Positions 1 to 12,269 of a stretch of 64,000 nucleotides of DNA are shown in pieces. Source of the stretch: Selaginella moellendorffii. Its lineage: Eukaryota; Streptophyta; Lycopodiopsida; Selaginellales; Selaginellaceae. Made by a program: the position numbers and the translations under genes. The first letter of the stretch is position 1. Each line of letters opens with the position of its first letter. The notes beneath the pieces are model-generated. The model was not told where the DNA came from and did no database searches. It was given only the letters and a program-made list of their open reading frames with translations. Where the stretch lies: positions 1,061,160 to 1,125,159 of the forward strand of contig NW_003314287.1 of the NCBI RefSeq assembly GCF_000143415.4, given 5' to 3'.

Positions 1-971
1 TGGGTGGTCGAATCGCGATTTTGAAAGTTTACTTTTCAGGTTGAAGTTCTCATCATTCAAGCGGTTGCGCAGTCGTTTCGTCACCATCTCGGAAAACACT
101 GCCCGCCTCGAGCACTGCAAAGCATATTTCGGCCAACGTAACAACTTCCACGTTTCCACTTTTCCACACAATGAGTTCCATTATTTTTAGCTTGGACGAG
201 GGACCAAATCGATCGTGATCGATCGTGATGAGCACCATCTCGATCGAATCGGGCAGAAAAAGCCGGAATCGCAAGCGAAGAATCGTTCGCACTCAGAGGC
301 GGACGATCTCGAGAGCTTCGACGGCCTCGGCGATAGCGAGCTGGAAACGTAGCGAGAAAACTAGCTTGGAGCTCTGCAAATCGACTCAAGCTCTTCTTGA
401 GCTAAGGCTGTCATTCACATTCAGTTGACTGAAGGATAGACATGAAGCCTTAGTTTTACCCCTCTCTCTCTCTCTCCCTCTCTCTCTCTCCGTTTTCGTT
501 GTTCGAATGTCTATCACGAACACAGCCAAAGTTTAGCAAAGCGAATTTTCCTCGTGAAGTAGCCCACTTGTATCTGCGCAGCACTAGTGGAACCCGACTG
601 CTCCAATATAATCCGTAAGACTCTGACGGGAACAGCTTCCCTGTGCAAAAGACACAGTCCCATACCTAGCAATGCGTGAAAAGGAAGTAAGAATCCATAA
701 GAACCACAACTTGTGACATGTTATCGATTAGCAAAGATTTGAGTCTCATCTATGCTTTACGCTTTTGTCTTCCAGGCAAACATCTGTTAGAAAAAAGAAA
801 AAGAAATCCACAGTACCTGGAACTTAATAAATCCTTCCTAAGGAACTGGCAGCTTCCGGTGCCGCCATGACGAAAACTATCAAGGTGGCCATCACAAGAG
901 ATCAAAACTTAGAAAAAATGGACGTGTCGACAGATCAAAGAAAAAGAATGTAAAATTGATCTCAAGCTCGA
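1..971. other. Intergenic stretch without a recognised gene
   Basis: No recognisable gene. Short open frames occur on both strands (for example 53-292 minus, 79 codons, whose last 45 residues look protein-like), but no family, start or splice context supports one. A CT microsatellite lies at about 458-491. Positions 1-430 could hold the edge of a gene to the left, but I cannot support that. Confidence 0.4.
458..491. repeat. CT microsatellite
   Basis: A run of CT dinucleotides with one short interruption (CTCC). Simple repeats of this kind recur near genes in this window, for example in an intron at 26381-26421. Confidence 0.8.
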
Positions 972-1528
972 TCATTCTTTCTTCCTGGCTCGAGTGGAAG
1001 GATCTTCGGCACTCTCGACGAACATCATAAACAAGTAGCCAGCACACCACAGAGCGATGAATCGAAACGGGATCCAGTAAACGCAGCCAAGCAAGCTCAA
1101 AATGGAACCAAAGTACTGCGGATCGCGCAAGTATCCGAATGGAAACTTGTCTACCCAGGGAATGCTCTTGCCGAAGCGCACGCCATAGTAGACTCCATCC
1201 TCGCCAAGCAGCTGATAAACCCTGAAACCATCAATCGACACCGACAGTGAGCACAATCTTCCCAAATCTTTCAAGATACACACCTGATATTCAATGCCTG
1301 ACCCACAGCGATGGGAATCCACACCCACAGCGGCGGCCAAACAGAGAAATCAGCGACGGATGCCAGCGCCAGGAACTGCACAGCCTTCATTGCCGTGGAC
1401 GCCAGCGCCATCGCGTGGCACGGATCTGCTCCACCGCACAGGCGCGTCCATAGCGAGGGCCGCATCCAGAGAAGCGCGTAGAATGGGAAGGGCAGCAGCA
1501 CTCCTGCTGAGACTAATATCGCTTCCAT
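972..1528 (-). CDS. PLMT: Phospholipid N-methyltransferase (PLMT), two exons
   Basis: Predicted to methylate phosphatidyl-mono/dimethylethanolamine to phosphatidylcholine with S-adenosylmethionine at the endoplasmic reticulum. Exon 1 is 1528-1284 and exon 2 is 1221-972. The 62-bp intron has GT/AG ends and splits an Arg codon (AG|G), giving ...ALNI-R-VYQLLGED. The protein is 164 residues, the length I recall for the plant PLMT family. Landmarks are the N-terminal hydrophobic segment GVLLPFPFYALLW, the central YYGVRFGKSIPWV and FPFG(Y)LRDPQYFGS blocks typical of the PEMT/PLMT fold, and a charged, lysine-containing C-terminus (RARKKE). Several membrane segments are evident. The ATG at 1528 gives the family-like start. 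The next gene downstream on the same strand is the GT92 gene at 1963-3779. I am confident of the family; enzymatic step preference is inferred from it. Confidence 0.9.
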
Positions 1529-1719
1529 TGCTTCCCAAGAACCCTAAACCTCTGTGCGTCTGCCACGTGTAAAGAGCACATTAACAAAGGACAAACATGA
1601 GCATATTCCTTAATTTGAATTTGTTCTAACGCAAAATTATCACAATTTTAGTATCGACAACTGGGAAGATCAGTGACAGTACCTTTGTTGGTTGACAGGC
1701 ATTGTCTCCTCAATCAATT

Positions 1720-1905
1720 CCCAGTTTGATCGTTCGCAACTTCTCTTCGCTGAGCAAATGTTGTCGCTCTCAAGCTGTTCGTCTCCCCCAAAATGTCGCG
1801 GTTGAATACCCAGTTCGATCGTTCGCAACTTCTCTTCACTGAGCAGACGTTGTCGCTATCAAGCTGTTCGTTTTCGCTGCTTCCACCAAAAACATGTCGC
1901 GGTTG
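1720..1905. repeat. Tandem duplication of about 89 bp
   Basis: Two imperfect copies starting at about 1720 and 1809 share the block CCCAGTTYGATCGTTCGCAA, then a TTGTCGCT..CAAGCTGTTCG block, then ATGTCGCGGTTG. The second copy has a short insertion near its end. It lies just downstream (on the minus strand) of the GT92 stop codon, so it may fall in that gene's 3' UTR. Confidence 0.75.
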
Positions 1906-1962
1906 TTCTGTCGATCCGTGGGTGAGAATTGACAGCAAAATTACCTCCACGAAAGGAGCTTG

Positions 1963-3779
1963 CTACTGCCACGCCATTTGCCTTACACCCCTTCTGCCAC
2001 GCTGCGAAAACTCCCGCAAGACGTAGTCCCTCAAGCTCGTATCGTTCACCTCGCAGAACTTGTGCTTCCAGTTGACAGGCTCCACTTCCTGGGTGCCGAG
2101 GCCGGGAGTCCTGTCGTTGGAGTCCAAGTTCTTCTTCTGCTTCCAGTCGGAGACGTAGGCCGAGACTCGCCTCCGGAACTTGCCCCGGAACTCGTCCCAG
2201 GCCTGGTACTTGTAGTGGTTGATGACGCCTTTCGACGATGGAACGCTGGCGTTGGCGTAGCCCGGCCGGAGCTGGAAGTGGTGGACGACGTTGAGCAGCG
2301 AGGGATCCAACGCGCCCAGCAGCACAATCGACTTGTGGCGCTGGAGCTTTCTCGTCCGGCAAGTGTAGCCTTGGGTTACTCCAGTCACGGGATGTGTCTG
2401 CTGTCCCGACGGACCGAAAACTCTGCAGCCGAGGAAGATCTGGCCAACTGTGATCATCTTGTTGCTCTGCCACGGCCTCCAAAGACCAAAAACTTTCTTC
2501 TGAGCTCTCTCTGAGGAACTCATGCTCTGCACCAGTGCCGTGAGGGGCCGGGAGTTTTTCTTGATCCACGCGGTCGGATAGATGAACTCGTCGACGTCTG
2601 CGTAAACCATCCAAGTGCATTCCGCCTCAGCACGAAGCGCACAGTGGGAAAAACCAGCTTCCTGGGATTTGACCCAAGGCCAGAAGTGCCTGCTGACGTT
2701 GTACTGCTTCAAGTCCTCTAGAACCGCGGTGACATTGTCCTCGCTGTTGTTGTCGTAGAAGAAAAACCTCTCCACTCCAAGCTTCGAGTGGAAAATCACC
2801 CATTCCTTCAGAAACTTCGCCACGTTGAATACCATGGTGCACGAGCACAGGAAGTACTTCCTTGTCACCTCCATCTCTGCCTTCCAAACCCCGAGGCCCT
2901 GCTCGTAGTAAGCCACCGAAGGCATCAGAGCCTTGTCCACGCTCAGCGTCACTTTCTTCCCAGCAATCGCCCTCCAAGAACTCAATGGCGGATGCGCACA
3001 GCGGAAGACCTCCTGGGCAGCACTGGTGACTTTGGTGATCGCAGCTCCATCACCAAACACACAGTTCAAGTCCTTGACGCGCCGCTGCTGGCCCCTCTTT
3101 GTAACGATGCCCTTCGCGAACACCAGAACGTCCAGTGGCGTGACCACAGCCTCGAAAACCAGAAAGTCCCACTGGAAAGCTTCCACCTGTGGCGAAGAAA
3201 CTAGCGCCCGGCCGCTGTCTACGTCCGTGAGGGACACCACGCCTCCACTAGCGCCGATCTTGACCTGGGAGGAGGAGGAGAAATTGCAGCGCACAGCTAG
3301 CCTGCGATTGTCCATATCCATCCCCTGGACGCTAACAAGCGTCCCATCGCCGACAACGCAGCCCAGACTCTGGCGCTGACGAAGAAAATCGCTCGAAGCT
3401 GGGGTCTTGATCAGCAGAAGGACTTCTTCTGGCAGCGCCACAACGTCCTGGATGTAGACATGATCCACGCTCTCTGGCTCCCAGATTTCTGCCTCCTCGA
3501 CACGCAATTTACTCCCGGTCAGAAGATTGCTGCCAAGAACCGGCAAGAACACATCCCCTGTGCAAGAATCCGAGAGACTTAGCCTCCGATCGATCGAAAT
3601 GCAAGGGGGGACATACCTGGAGACGAGCTCGACATGAGAAATCCAGCTGCGACGAGCGAGAAGACGACGAAGACACCGCACAGCGCGTCCAGGCGCTTGA
3701 ATCTCGAAATGCCGAGCGCCACGACCGCCGCGGCGGCTTGAGCTCCGCCCTGCGCATTCTTGGAGATGGATCTTGCCAT
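1963..3779 (-). CDS. Glycosyltransferase family 92 (DUF23) type II membrane protein
   Basis: Predicted Golgi glycosyltransferase of CAZy family GT92, the family that includes plant beta-1,4-galactan synthases; the exact acceptor is unknown. Exon 1 is 3779-3617 and exon 2 is 3557-1963. The 59-bp GT/AG intron is phase 1, giving ...SSSP-G-DVFLPVLG. The product is 585 residues. Residues about 33-50 form a single signal-anchor helix after a short Lys/Arg-containing cytosolic tail. The catalytic region has CSCTMVFNVAKFLKEWVIFH, then FFFYDNN, then a DxD motif in YADVDEFIYP near residue 374 for metal/nucleotide-sugar binding, then a conserved Cys/His-rich stretch (CRVFGPSG, HHFQLRPGY, INHYKYQAWDEF). 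The start at 3779 was chosen because it places a normal signal anchor; an upstream in-frame codon at 3830 would add only a non-conserved tail. Domain order and length fit plant GT92 proteins. Confidence 0.88.
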
Positions 3780-4223
3780 ATTTCCTTGCTGAGAGGTGAT
3801 CCACCCTAACCCTGGCCTCGAGGCTCCCACATCACTGCGCTACTCTCATTGTCACTCCCATTCGACGTGGCAGAGAGGCTCACATTTAATCCTCCAATCT
3901 ATGCTGCTCTGAGTTGACTGACAGTGTAAGGAATCGAACCCGGCGTCGTCTCGAAAAAAGAAAGAACAGAAATTGAACTGGCGACCATTCTTTGATAAAG
4001 GAAAGAATGTTATTGGCAGGAATCGAACTAATGACCATTCTTTGAAAAGAAAAAAGAAAAAAGAATGCCATTCTTTCATTAAAATTTCTTGCTTTGTACA
4101 CTTTGTGGTCACCAGTGAAGAGAGAAAGACGACGATCTCTCTCTCTCTTTGTGGTGTCGTCCAAGCGATCAATCATCCATCCTTTCCCCTACTTCCGGGA
4201 AAAATGCCGCAAGTTCTTCTTCT
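3780..4223. repeat. Intergenic region with tRNA T-arm-like repeats
   Basis: No gene. Between about 3925 and 4060 three related blocks occur on the minus strand with the T-arm-like core GGTTCGATTCC or a variant (near 3930, 3970 and 4020). Two are preceded by CAAAGAATGGTC. They could be decayed 3' ends of a tRNA-derived short repeat, but no full tRNA can be folded. Confidence 0.4.
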
Positions 4224-6493
4224 TTAGCCCGAGGACTCTCCCACCCAGTAGCTCTTGACTGACACTAGAATCTTCTCTCGATTGAAAGGCCCTGTTTCGT
4301 GATCCACCATCCGGCTCTCCCACTTCATACCGCTCGCGATCCTCTTGACTTTGTTGAGAACATCCACCTCGTCCCGGATGATCACAGCTCCTTCAGGGCG
4401 AAGAATTCTGTCCATTTCCAGTAAGATGTCCACCAGATCGCACTTGTTCCTGCCAGAAAAGAAACCAGCTTGAGAAACGAAGAAACTGTAAGCTTCACGA
4501 GAACCTACCGCGCTCTGTACATGCTAAACACCCGGTTTGCATGGATGAAGTCGTAAGTCCTGGGGTACGTCGAGAATGCTTCGCACCAGTCGTGGTACAC
4601 CCCGATGAATCCTCGCTCGTAGATCACACCCAGCGTCGTGTTGTCCATGAACGAGCTCTGCTGGGGAATCTCTCCGAGAACGTCCGCGTTTCCGGACGAA
4701 AATGGTGGCACCGCGTTCATCACCCATACCCGGTTATCGTTGGCAAAGGCAGCCGCGAATCCACCCAGCCCCGCGTTCATGTCCATGATATTCCTGTATC
4801 GCCCCTGCCCCAGTGGAGGAATGACGGAGTTCTTGTAGTAGCCCACTCGCTCGTTCCACAGCTTTGTGTCCGCCTCGTAGACATCCGGTGTGACACCCGG
4901 GACCAGTCCGGTTGCAACTCGGGGTGGGACCTCGGTTGCCCGAGATGGCCATTTCGCCAGCTTCCCGCCGGACACTTCCGATCTTTCGGTCACTGCTGGG
5001 AGTGGAGTAATGCATGCCTGCATTGGCTTGTACCTGAAGTCACGATGAGTCAGATCTATATCAATGACTAGAAATGGAAACACCTTTGATTACTTACCAC
5101 GCCTCGTCAGCGTCCTCTGCCTTGCAAATAGGAGGATCCCTGTACACCTTCTTCCGGTTCCTCACGCAATCGTAATGGTTTGTTGGTTTCCTCCACACCG
5201 CCAGATTTCCCCTCTCCACCACCTTCTTCCAGCAGAGAGCTTTCGCGAGCTCCTCAATGGCGGTCATCTCGCCCAGCAAATCTTCCTGGGTCCGCTGCCA
5301 GCCCTTCCAGTGCGTCTGCCAATTCACCGGCGGCCCCGACAGCACCCAGTATCCTCCAGGCCTCAAGACGCGATCAACTTCGGCGAGATAGACACCATCT
5401 GCAAAGCCGAGGCATTAATTGGCATGGAAAATCGGAAGAGCAGGATCTAAACCAGAGGCAGCCTAGACAGGGAGTGAGATTGGCGTGAGCTTGGGAGGGA
5501 AAGAAAAAAAAACCCACCGTAGTCCTTCCAAGGAATGAGGCAGCGGGAGCAGTGGGCGAGATCAAAGGCCCTGGCAGGATACAGCAGCCTTTGCGACGCC
5601 ATAACTCCCAGCATTGCGGGTACGCCTCGCTCCAGAGCAAACTGCACTTGGCCCTCGTGCGTGTCTCTCGGGGCAAACGACATTGTCAAGACATTTCTGC
5701 TGAGAAGAAATGCTCCAAAGCTCGCCACCTACATGATCCATGGCCGATAACTTACATCATAGATAGCCAACGAAACGTTTTCTATAAAGCAAGGAGAAAA
5801 ACTTACCCCGCAGCCAGTATCAAGCGCCGTCCGGATCGATCCATCCTTGAGAGGAACGAGCTTGCCAATGTCATCAATGTAGGCGTCGGCTCCTTTCGGG
5901 AACATAGTGCCACCGCCAGGGAACTTGAATCGATCGCCCTCGTATTGGATCCAGTTCTGGACCGCCTTCTCGACGGTGAGCTCCTTGTGTGGGACATTGG
6001 CGTACCAGGCGAAATCCCTGCTCTTGGGCCAGGGGAAGGGATTGCGATACCCGGGAGGGGCCGGGATGAGGCATCTGAGACGCTCCGAGTCCTGGGCGGG
6101 GCAGTGGCGCTCCCGGTAGATGAGGCGATCGCGGTCGAAGCGGAGCGATCGCTCGATGTCCTCGCAGGGCGTGTACTCGCTGAATTTGAGGGCGCAGGAA
6201 TCGAAGGCGAGATCGAGGAGGGCTGGATCATCGTCGCCTCCTCCCGCGTGGTGCGCGGAGAAATCCAGCGACGAGGCATCGCCCACGGCGGCTTGCTGCT
6301 CCGGCCGATCGCAGTGAGTGAGATGGACTCGCGTGGTGTCGATCTTGACGGTGGAGCTCGGCTGCTGCTGCCATGCCCCAAGAATGTAGAAGAAGAAGCA
6401 CAGCCCGCCGGCGCCAAAGATCCAGGAGAGATTGCGCCTCTTGTCGCCGCCGGGCGCGTGGAGCTTTGGCGACGCTGGAAAATCCTTCCCCAT
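4224..6493 (-). CDS. PMT-family (QUASIMODO2-like) putative SAM methyltransferase, copy 1
   Basis: Predicted Golgi type II membrane methyltransferase (Pfam Methyltransf_29, formerly DUF248) thought to act on cell-wall pectin. Five exons: 6493-5807, 5728-5518, 5398-5098, 5033-4509 and 4449-4224. All introns have GT/AG ends and the phases join cleanly into 649 residues. There is one membrane helix at residues about 22-41. Family landmarks in order: [38 protein letters not shown], the SAM-binding [58 protein letters not shown], then the second half with [43 protein letters not shown] and [15 protein letters not shown]. The start is the first ATG (6493); the open frame extends to a GTG at 6550. 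It is paralogous to the gene at 9733-11966 and divergently oriented to it. Confidence 0.93.
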
Positions 6494-9400
6494 CCTTCTT
6501 TGAAATCGAAATATTTCGATCTTGGGGTGCCGCTCAAGAATCAATGGCACCGCATCGAAAAGAGCGCTGCAAAGTCCCGATTACCGGCGCCCTGGCGCGC
6601 GGCAGAAAGAACAATGCGCGGCAAAGATGAGGCCGCTCCCTCGTCGCAATCGATCACCAAACAGCCCGAAATTTCACTGGGAGAACGCCCGACGCGCCTG
6701 GAGCGAGGACGAAAAGGGATCCTGATGGCCTTAGCTGGTGATCTTTGCGCGCATTTCGTGTGCCAGGACTGGAAAAGCCCTGGGACAAAGGCGAGATCGT
6801 CGTGGCTGCTCAAGGAAGAACCCTAAAGCACTTGCTAGACAGAGAGAAAGAGCGAGCTCTTTTAGCTAACTTCCCTTCCCTCCAAGTCCAAGAGAGAGAG
6901 AAAGAGAGGGGGAGAGACTCGCCCGTGTCGAGATGATATCGAATGATTCCAGGGAATATTTACGTTGGCTCCGCGAGTTCGATTCCTGTGCCTGTCCTGT
7001 GGCAGTTTTCTAACAAAATATAACAGAACGACCTTGGCTAACCGACCGACACTCACTAGCCTGACCATGTTAACACCTCCAGTTTAGCTCTTAAACAAAT
7101 AGTTTTAACGTGTTCTTCCGGTGTTCTCGCTCGCGGCGAATTTCTCCTCGACAATCCTTTGTTTTTGCGCTGGATTTGACGTTGGAGCTCGTCGAAAGGA
7201 ATCTTGGGGTGAAAGCAACGTTTGCTGCGGCTGGGCTATACAAATCACTGGCCCGCTTCGTCAATGGATGGAAATGTCTCGCCCAGCTAACGCACAGCTC
7301 GCATTGTCCACACAGGCTTAATCGTTACGTCCACTGGGAGGAGCTCTGAGAGGATCACGGCACGAACGCAAAAAAAGTCTAGGATGATCAACCCCTGTCC
7401 CTGGAAACTTGGAGGTGTCAGTAGACAAAAGACTCAAGTGACCTGGCCAAGTTGCAAGCAAGGATGAAATGAAAATGAAATGCTTACGTGAGATGAGATT
7501 GACAAGCTTGAGCCACGCTCGATGGAAAAACTGCGATCGATCCAATGGAAGAGAGCCTTGACATCAATCGCGCTTTGTTTCGTTGTCCTGCGTGGCTATG
7601 GACGAGTCCAAAGCGCCGACACTCGTCAACAACGAATCTTCTGTGATTGTTTAAAGAGTAAATGGAAGTACCTCGCTCGCTCGCTCGCCATCGCTAGGAG
7701 TTAAGCGGAGGAGTTAAAGCTTCGTCGTCTAGCTCTCTCGCCCAAGCAGGGCTCCCGCGGACTGTTTCCAGCGCAATCTTCGCTACTCCACCAAACTCCA
7801 ACCGATTGCACAGCGAAAACAAGGTGTGAGACGACGACCTCGCAACCAAAACAAAGCAAGAAACATTCAAGAGTAACTAGACAACAGAAGAAACGAGACA
7901 ATGAAGCCGCAAAAAAAAAAAAAAAAAAAAAAAACCAACTACGAGGTTCATGGCTAACTAAACAAGAACAAGCAAACCAGAGCATACGAACCTGGAGTGT
8001 CGTGGTACCCGCACACGCAAGGCTCGTGTTTTGCTCGCTCGAGCACATAAACATCGTTGCTTTGGAGAAGCAAGCCTGCGAAATAATGTGTCAATCGCTT
8101 TAAGCGAGAGATCTTACATTACATCCAGGCTTTGGCCGAGAAAGAATGACACGCAAAATCTCGCGATCTTGGTGGACATGGACGGCTCTGGCGGTGTGTC
8201 AGGGGGGTGTGAATGCCCAACAGGGGGAAACAAACAAAGAACATTGGAAGTCGATGCCGCGGGGACGCATTTAGAGCAAGCGATCGAGTGGAACGTTGAC
8301 ATGATCGCGAGAATACCTTGCGAGGAGCGATCGATCCATCGGAGACGCTAATACGCCGCTACTGGATGTTAACGCCTATGGCGGCAAAACCCTAGAACGG
8401 AAAATGGGCTTCCTTGATGTTGGCTGTGGAATATTTCTTATTGATCAAGCTTCCATTTTTCAAGCGCGTGGTACTGGTGCCCGATTAAACTCCAAAAGGT
8501 CGTTACATTGCCACAAATCTTTTATTTCTTGAATAGTTTCTCTGCTGTGTTTAAGGCGAAGACTAATCTACCGAAGAAACGTCAGTGCGTGATTTTTAAA
8601 GTTTTCACTGATCAATCCAGCAGGGCTCCAAACATATGTGGACAACGATAGCTTTCATCGAGATCAAAGAGGTTTTGAGGAGCGGTGCTAGAAAATCTTC
8701 AAGGTTTTCAGGTTCGCAACTTAAGAAATGACTTGATGTGCTGAGCACAAACTCGATCCCTAGGGAACAGCGTCACCATTTCTAAACGCAAAAGGGCGCT
8801 CTCGATCCCTGACAAGCGTCCTGGATGCCACCATTGTGAGGCCTGGAGCGCTGCAAATTATATCCAATTCTGCAAGCTCTGAGGAAGATCACGAGCGTGA
8901 GTGAGTGAGCCGGTTCACAACTTTGGAGAAAGTTGTTTCAAGCCAGACTGATCACAGTGCTAAGTCTCACTATCATCGAATTGTTTTGGCAGCTTTGCGC
9001 GTGTACAGGCCAGCAAAAGCATATTAACGCGAACTCACAAGTTCGAGATACTCCAGTAGCAATCAAAGCTTTGGACCATAATTTGATATCTCGAGAGCTT
9101 TAAAAAAAGTCCAGGGACTTGCGAGAGCATTTCATCAGCGCTCCAAAGATCAAAGCCTCGTCTCTCGACATTACAAATCTATTCCATGGATTGGATGCCT
9201 CTCGGGGGAGCAAATATGTTCCCTACAATAGCTCTATTTGTCCTAAGTTCCAATCGCTCCAAAAGGAAGTATAGCTTGGAAGGAAGCCTTCTTTATAAAG
9301 TACTACAGCCTTACATTATATTTTCCTTCCTGCCTTCCACTCCCGCAGTGTTGATCATGCCACGAATGATCCAGCTGGACGGCAGTGATGCAGAAGATCC

Positions 9401-9732
9401 AAGTGCTTTAACTGCTACACCTGGCGGCATCTCTGACCGTCCATTGCACGATAGCATTTTTTAAATAATCGTTCTAAGCAACAAGGAAGCCTTTGTGCTG
9501 TGTGGCGCTTTGCGGGAGGAGGACGAAGGCGCGTTCTCGCTGTTGGCGCCGTGTTCGTGAGCTCTGCCGCGCCTCCCCCGACGGTGAGTCTGCCGATGGC
9601 GAAGATTTCGTGAATGATCTCCTCCGGGATCTGCATTGCTAGGGTTGTGGCGTCCCGTGGATCCGAGCATTGGCGCCGCTCGATGGGATTCGCGTGCCTG
9701 TGAGGCGGATTTGCGAGATTATCGGTGCCAGG
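6494..9732. promoter_or_regulatory. Shared intergenic region between two divergent PMT genes
   Basis: About 3.2 kb between the starts of two paralogous methyltransferase genes. It has no recognisable gene. It contains a GA-rich tract at about 6836-6915 (CT-rich for the minus-strand gene, a common 5' UTR feature in plants), a run of 23-24 A at about 7911-7934, and a T-arm-like GAGTTCGATTCCTG at about 6977. Several 60-117-codon open frames are present, none with a recognisable domain or GC3 bias. Both promoters must lie here. Confidence 0.5.
7911..7934 (+). repeat. Poly(A) tract
   Basis: A single uninterrupted run of about 23 A. It could be the tail of a decayed retroposed transcript, but I see no gene-like sequence directly upstream. 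Confidence 0.6.
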
Positions 9733-11966
9733 ATGAAGGACAGGGAGATGAAGCTCAATGTGGAGAAGAAGCAGCAAAGATTCGTGCCGCTGGCGTTCAT
9801 GGTGATCTTGCTGTGCGCGATCTCGTTCTATCTCGGCGGCGCCTTCAGCTCTACCAAGGCGCGTGTGATTCAAGTCACGAGCGGCGCCCCCGCCTCGAAA
9901 GATCCGATCAGTATCCAGTTAACCAAGGCGGATTGCTCCAGCGCTTTCAAGCAGGAGCCATTCCCAGAGTGTAACATCACATTCCAAGATGTGACGCCTT
10001 GCACCAATCCACTGGTACGTTATCTTCCTTTTTCTCTCCCTTGTTCTTTCTTTTACTTAATACTAAATGGGTGTGACCGCAGCGATGGAGGAAATTCGAT
10101 AAGCACCGCATGGCATTTCGCGAGCGGCATTGTCCTCCAATGTCCGAGAGGTTTCAGTGCCTAGTTCCTCCGCCCGATGGATACAAGGTTCCTATCAAAT
10201 GGCCGAAGAGCCGAGACGAATGCTGGTATAAGTAAGTTCGTCTTCTTCTTTTTTGTCTTTGGTTTTGGTTGCTCAAGCCTTGTTGTTTTGATGGCTAGAA
10301 ACGTTCCATTCGAATGGATCAACTCGGAGAAGGCTAACCAGAATTGGCTTCACAAGAGTGGGGAGAAGTTCATTTTTCCGGGTGGAGGAACCATGTTTCC
10401 AAATGGAGTGAACGAGTATTTGGATCAGATGGAGGAGCTGATTCCTGGCATGAAGGATGGATCGGTTCGAACAGCATTGGATACTGGTTGCGGGGTAAGA
10501 AGAGAAAAAACGCATTCTCGTAAGCCTTAATAGTCTTTTTCCTTTAAACTTTCAGGTGGCAAGCTGGGGTGGAGCTCTGCTGGATCGTAACATCATAACC
10601 ATGTCACTGGCACCAAGAGATAACCACGAAGCGCAAGTTCAGTTTGCTTTGGAGCGGGGTATTCCTGCAATCTTGGGCATTCTTGCGACCCAGCGCCTTC
10701 CTTTCCCGGCCAATGCTTTCGATATGGCACATTGTTCGCGATGTCTGATACCTTGGACAGAGTTCGGTAAGCTGATACTAAAGTTTCTCGTGTTTTCGAC
10801 GGACATGCTTCTCTTACAGGAGGAGTTTTCCTTTTGGAAATTGACCGTGTGCTGCGTCCTGGTGGTTTTTGGGTCCTTTCTGGTCCGCCTGTCAACTACG
10901 AGGTGCACTGGAAAGGATGGGATACCACAGAAGCGAAGCAGAAGGCCGATCTGGACGCCATCAAGGGCCTACTCAAGAAAATGTGTTACACCCTGTACGC
11001 GACGGAAGGTGATATTGCTGTGTGGCAGAAGCCTGTGGATACGACTTGCTACGAGAGTCGAGAGCCTTTGACGCATCCTCCAATGTGCGACGATAGCATT
11101 GAAACCGACGCTGCTTGGTAAGTCACCATATTTTCTTTTTCTCTCACGGAACTAAATTGCTTCGGTTGAAAAGGTACGTGCCAATCAGAGCGTGCATCGT
11201 TCCCCAGCCATACGGTGCGAAAGGCCTCGCAGTTGGTCAAGTTCCAAAATGGCCACAGCGGCTGTCCAGTTCACCAGACAGGCTCCGATACATCTCGGGT
11301 GGCAGCGCCGGCGCTTTCAAAATCGATTCGCGCTTTTGGGAGAAGCGCGTGAAGTACTACAAGACTCTCCTTCCGGAGCTGGGCACAAACAAGTTCCGAA
11401 ACGTCATGGACATGAACACCAAGTATGGAGGCTTCGCAGCAGCTCTGACGAACGATCCCGTCTGGGTGATGAACACAGTCTCCTCCTACGCAGTGAACTC
11501 CTTGGGCGTTGTTTTCGACCGAGGTCTCCTTGGCACACTGCACGACTGGTAAGTATCGCTCTATTTCTCTTACTGCTGAGCTTACCAAAACTCTTTCTCA
11601 GGTGCGAGGCGTTCTCGACGTATCCACGAACGTATGATCTTCTCCACTTGTCCGGCCTCTTCACTGCGGAGAGCCACAGGTATGCGAGAGGGAGAGCAGC
11701 AGCTCTGATTCAGATACTGATGCTTCCATCACAGGTGTGAGATGAAATTCGTGATGCTGGAGATGGATCGCATTCTCAGGCCGGAGGGCCACGCGATCAT
11801 CTCCGACTCGCCGGAGTTCGTGGAGAAGGCGGAGATCATCGCTCGGGCAATGCGGTGGGACTGCACTCGATACGACAGTGCAAAGAATGGCGAGGAGCCG
11901 GTTCTCATCTGCCAAAAGGAGCTGTGGAAGGCATCACCAGCATCCGACAGTGACGTGATTGAGTGA
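9733..11966 (+). CDS. PMT-family (QUASIMODO2-like) putative SAM methyltransferase, copy 2
   Basis: Second Golgi PMT-type methyltransferase. Eight exons: 9733-10014, 10083-10231, 10299-10494, 10556-10766, 10820-11117, 11174-11548, 11602-11679 and 11735-11966. All introns are GT/AG with compatible phases, and the product is 606 residues. A membrane anchor lies at residues about 16-38 after a basic tail. Motifs: [57 protein letters not shown] (SAM site), [59 protein letters not shown] and [15 protein letters not shown]. Three intron sites (after DTGCG, before the [10 protein letters not shown] block, and inside the Trp codon before Y-P) match copy 1. Copy 2 keeps three extra introns. The start ATG at 9733 is the only ATG giving a short cytosolic tail before the anchor. 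Confidence 0.93.
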
Positions 11967-12269
11967 AAGAGTAGTAGGCCGCGATTCGTTGGGCGTTGTA
12001 ATCGAGCGCAGTGGCGACGGCCACGCCCCAAAATTTTGTCAAAGTTGTATCAACTACTTGGAATTGGTTTCTCTTAAACTTGAGTCGTTGACTTTTGTAA
12101 GCTTTAATATGACTTTTATGTTGACCTTCTCTACTAGAACTTTTGATCCTTGACTGCACTGGGTATGGCAATCTCAGCAAGAAGAGAATGAAAGCTTTGC
12201 TATCTCGGCAAACTTTGAACTGTAAAGCATAAGTACAAGGCCACAAACACAGACAAAATGGAGAACGTA

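Noticed and set aside
1960-2620. Open frames of 184 codons (plus) and 253 codons (minus) over the GT92 gene
   Set aside because: Both overlap the GT92 coding exon in other frames and show no domain.
5552-6826. 424-codon open frame on the plus strand
   Set aside because: It lies antisense to exons 1-2 of the PMT gene, whose splice sites, domains and codon bias are clear. The frame is a by-product of the GC-rich coding strand.
7110-7349. 79-codon plus-strand frame in the intergenic region
   Set aside because: No recognisable family, and composition not different from neighbouring non-coding DNA.
9186-9464. 92-codon plus-strand frame upstream of PMT copy 2
   Set aside because: No domain, no GC3 bias, and no splice site that would join it to the PMT gene.
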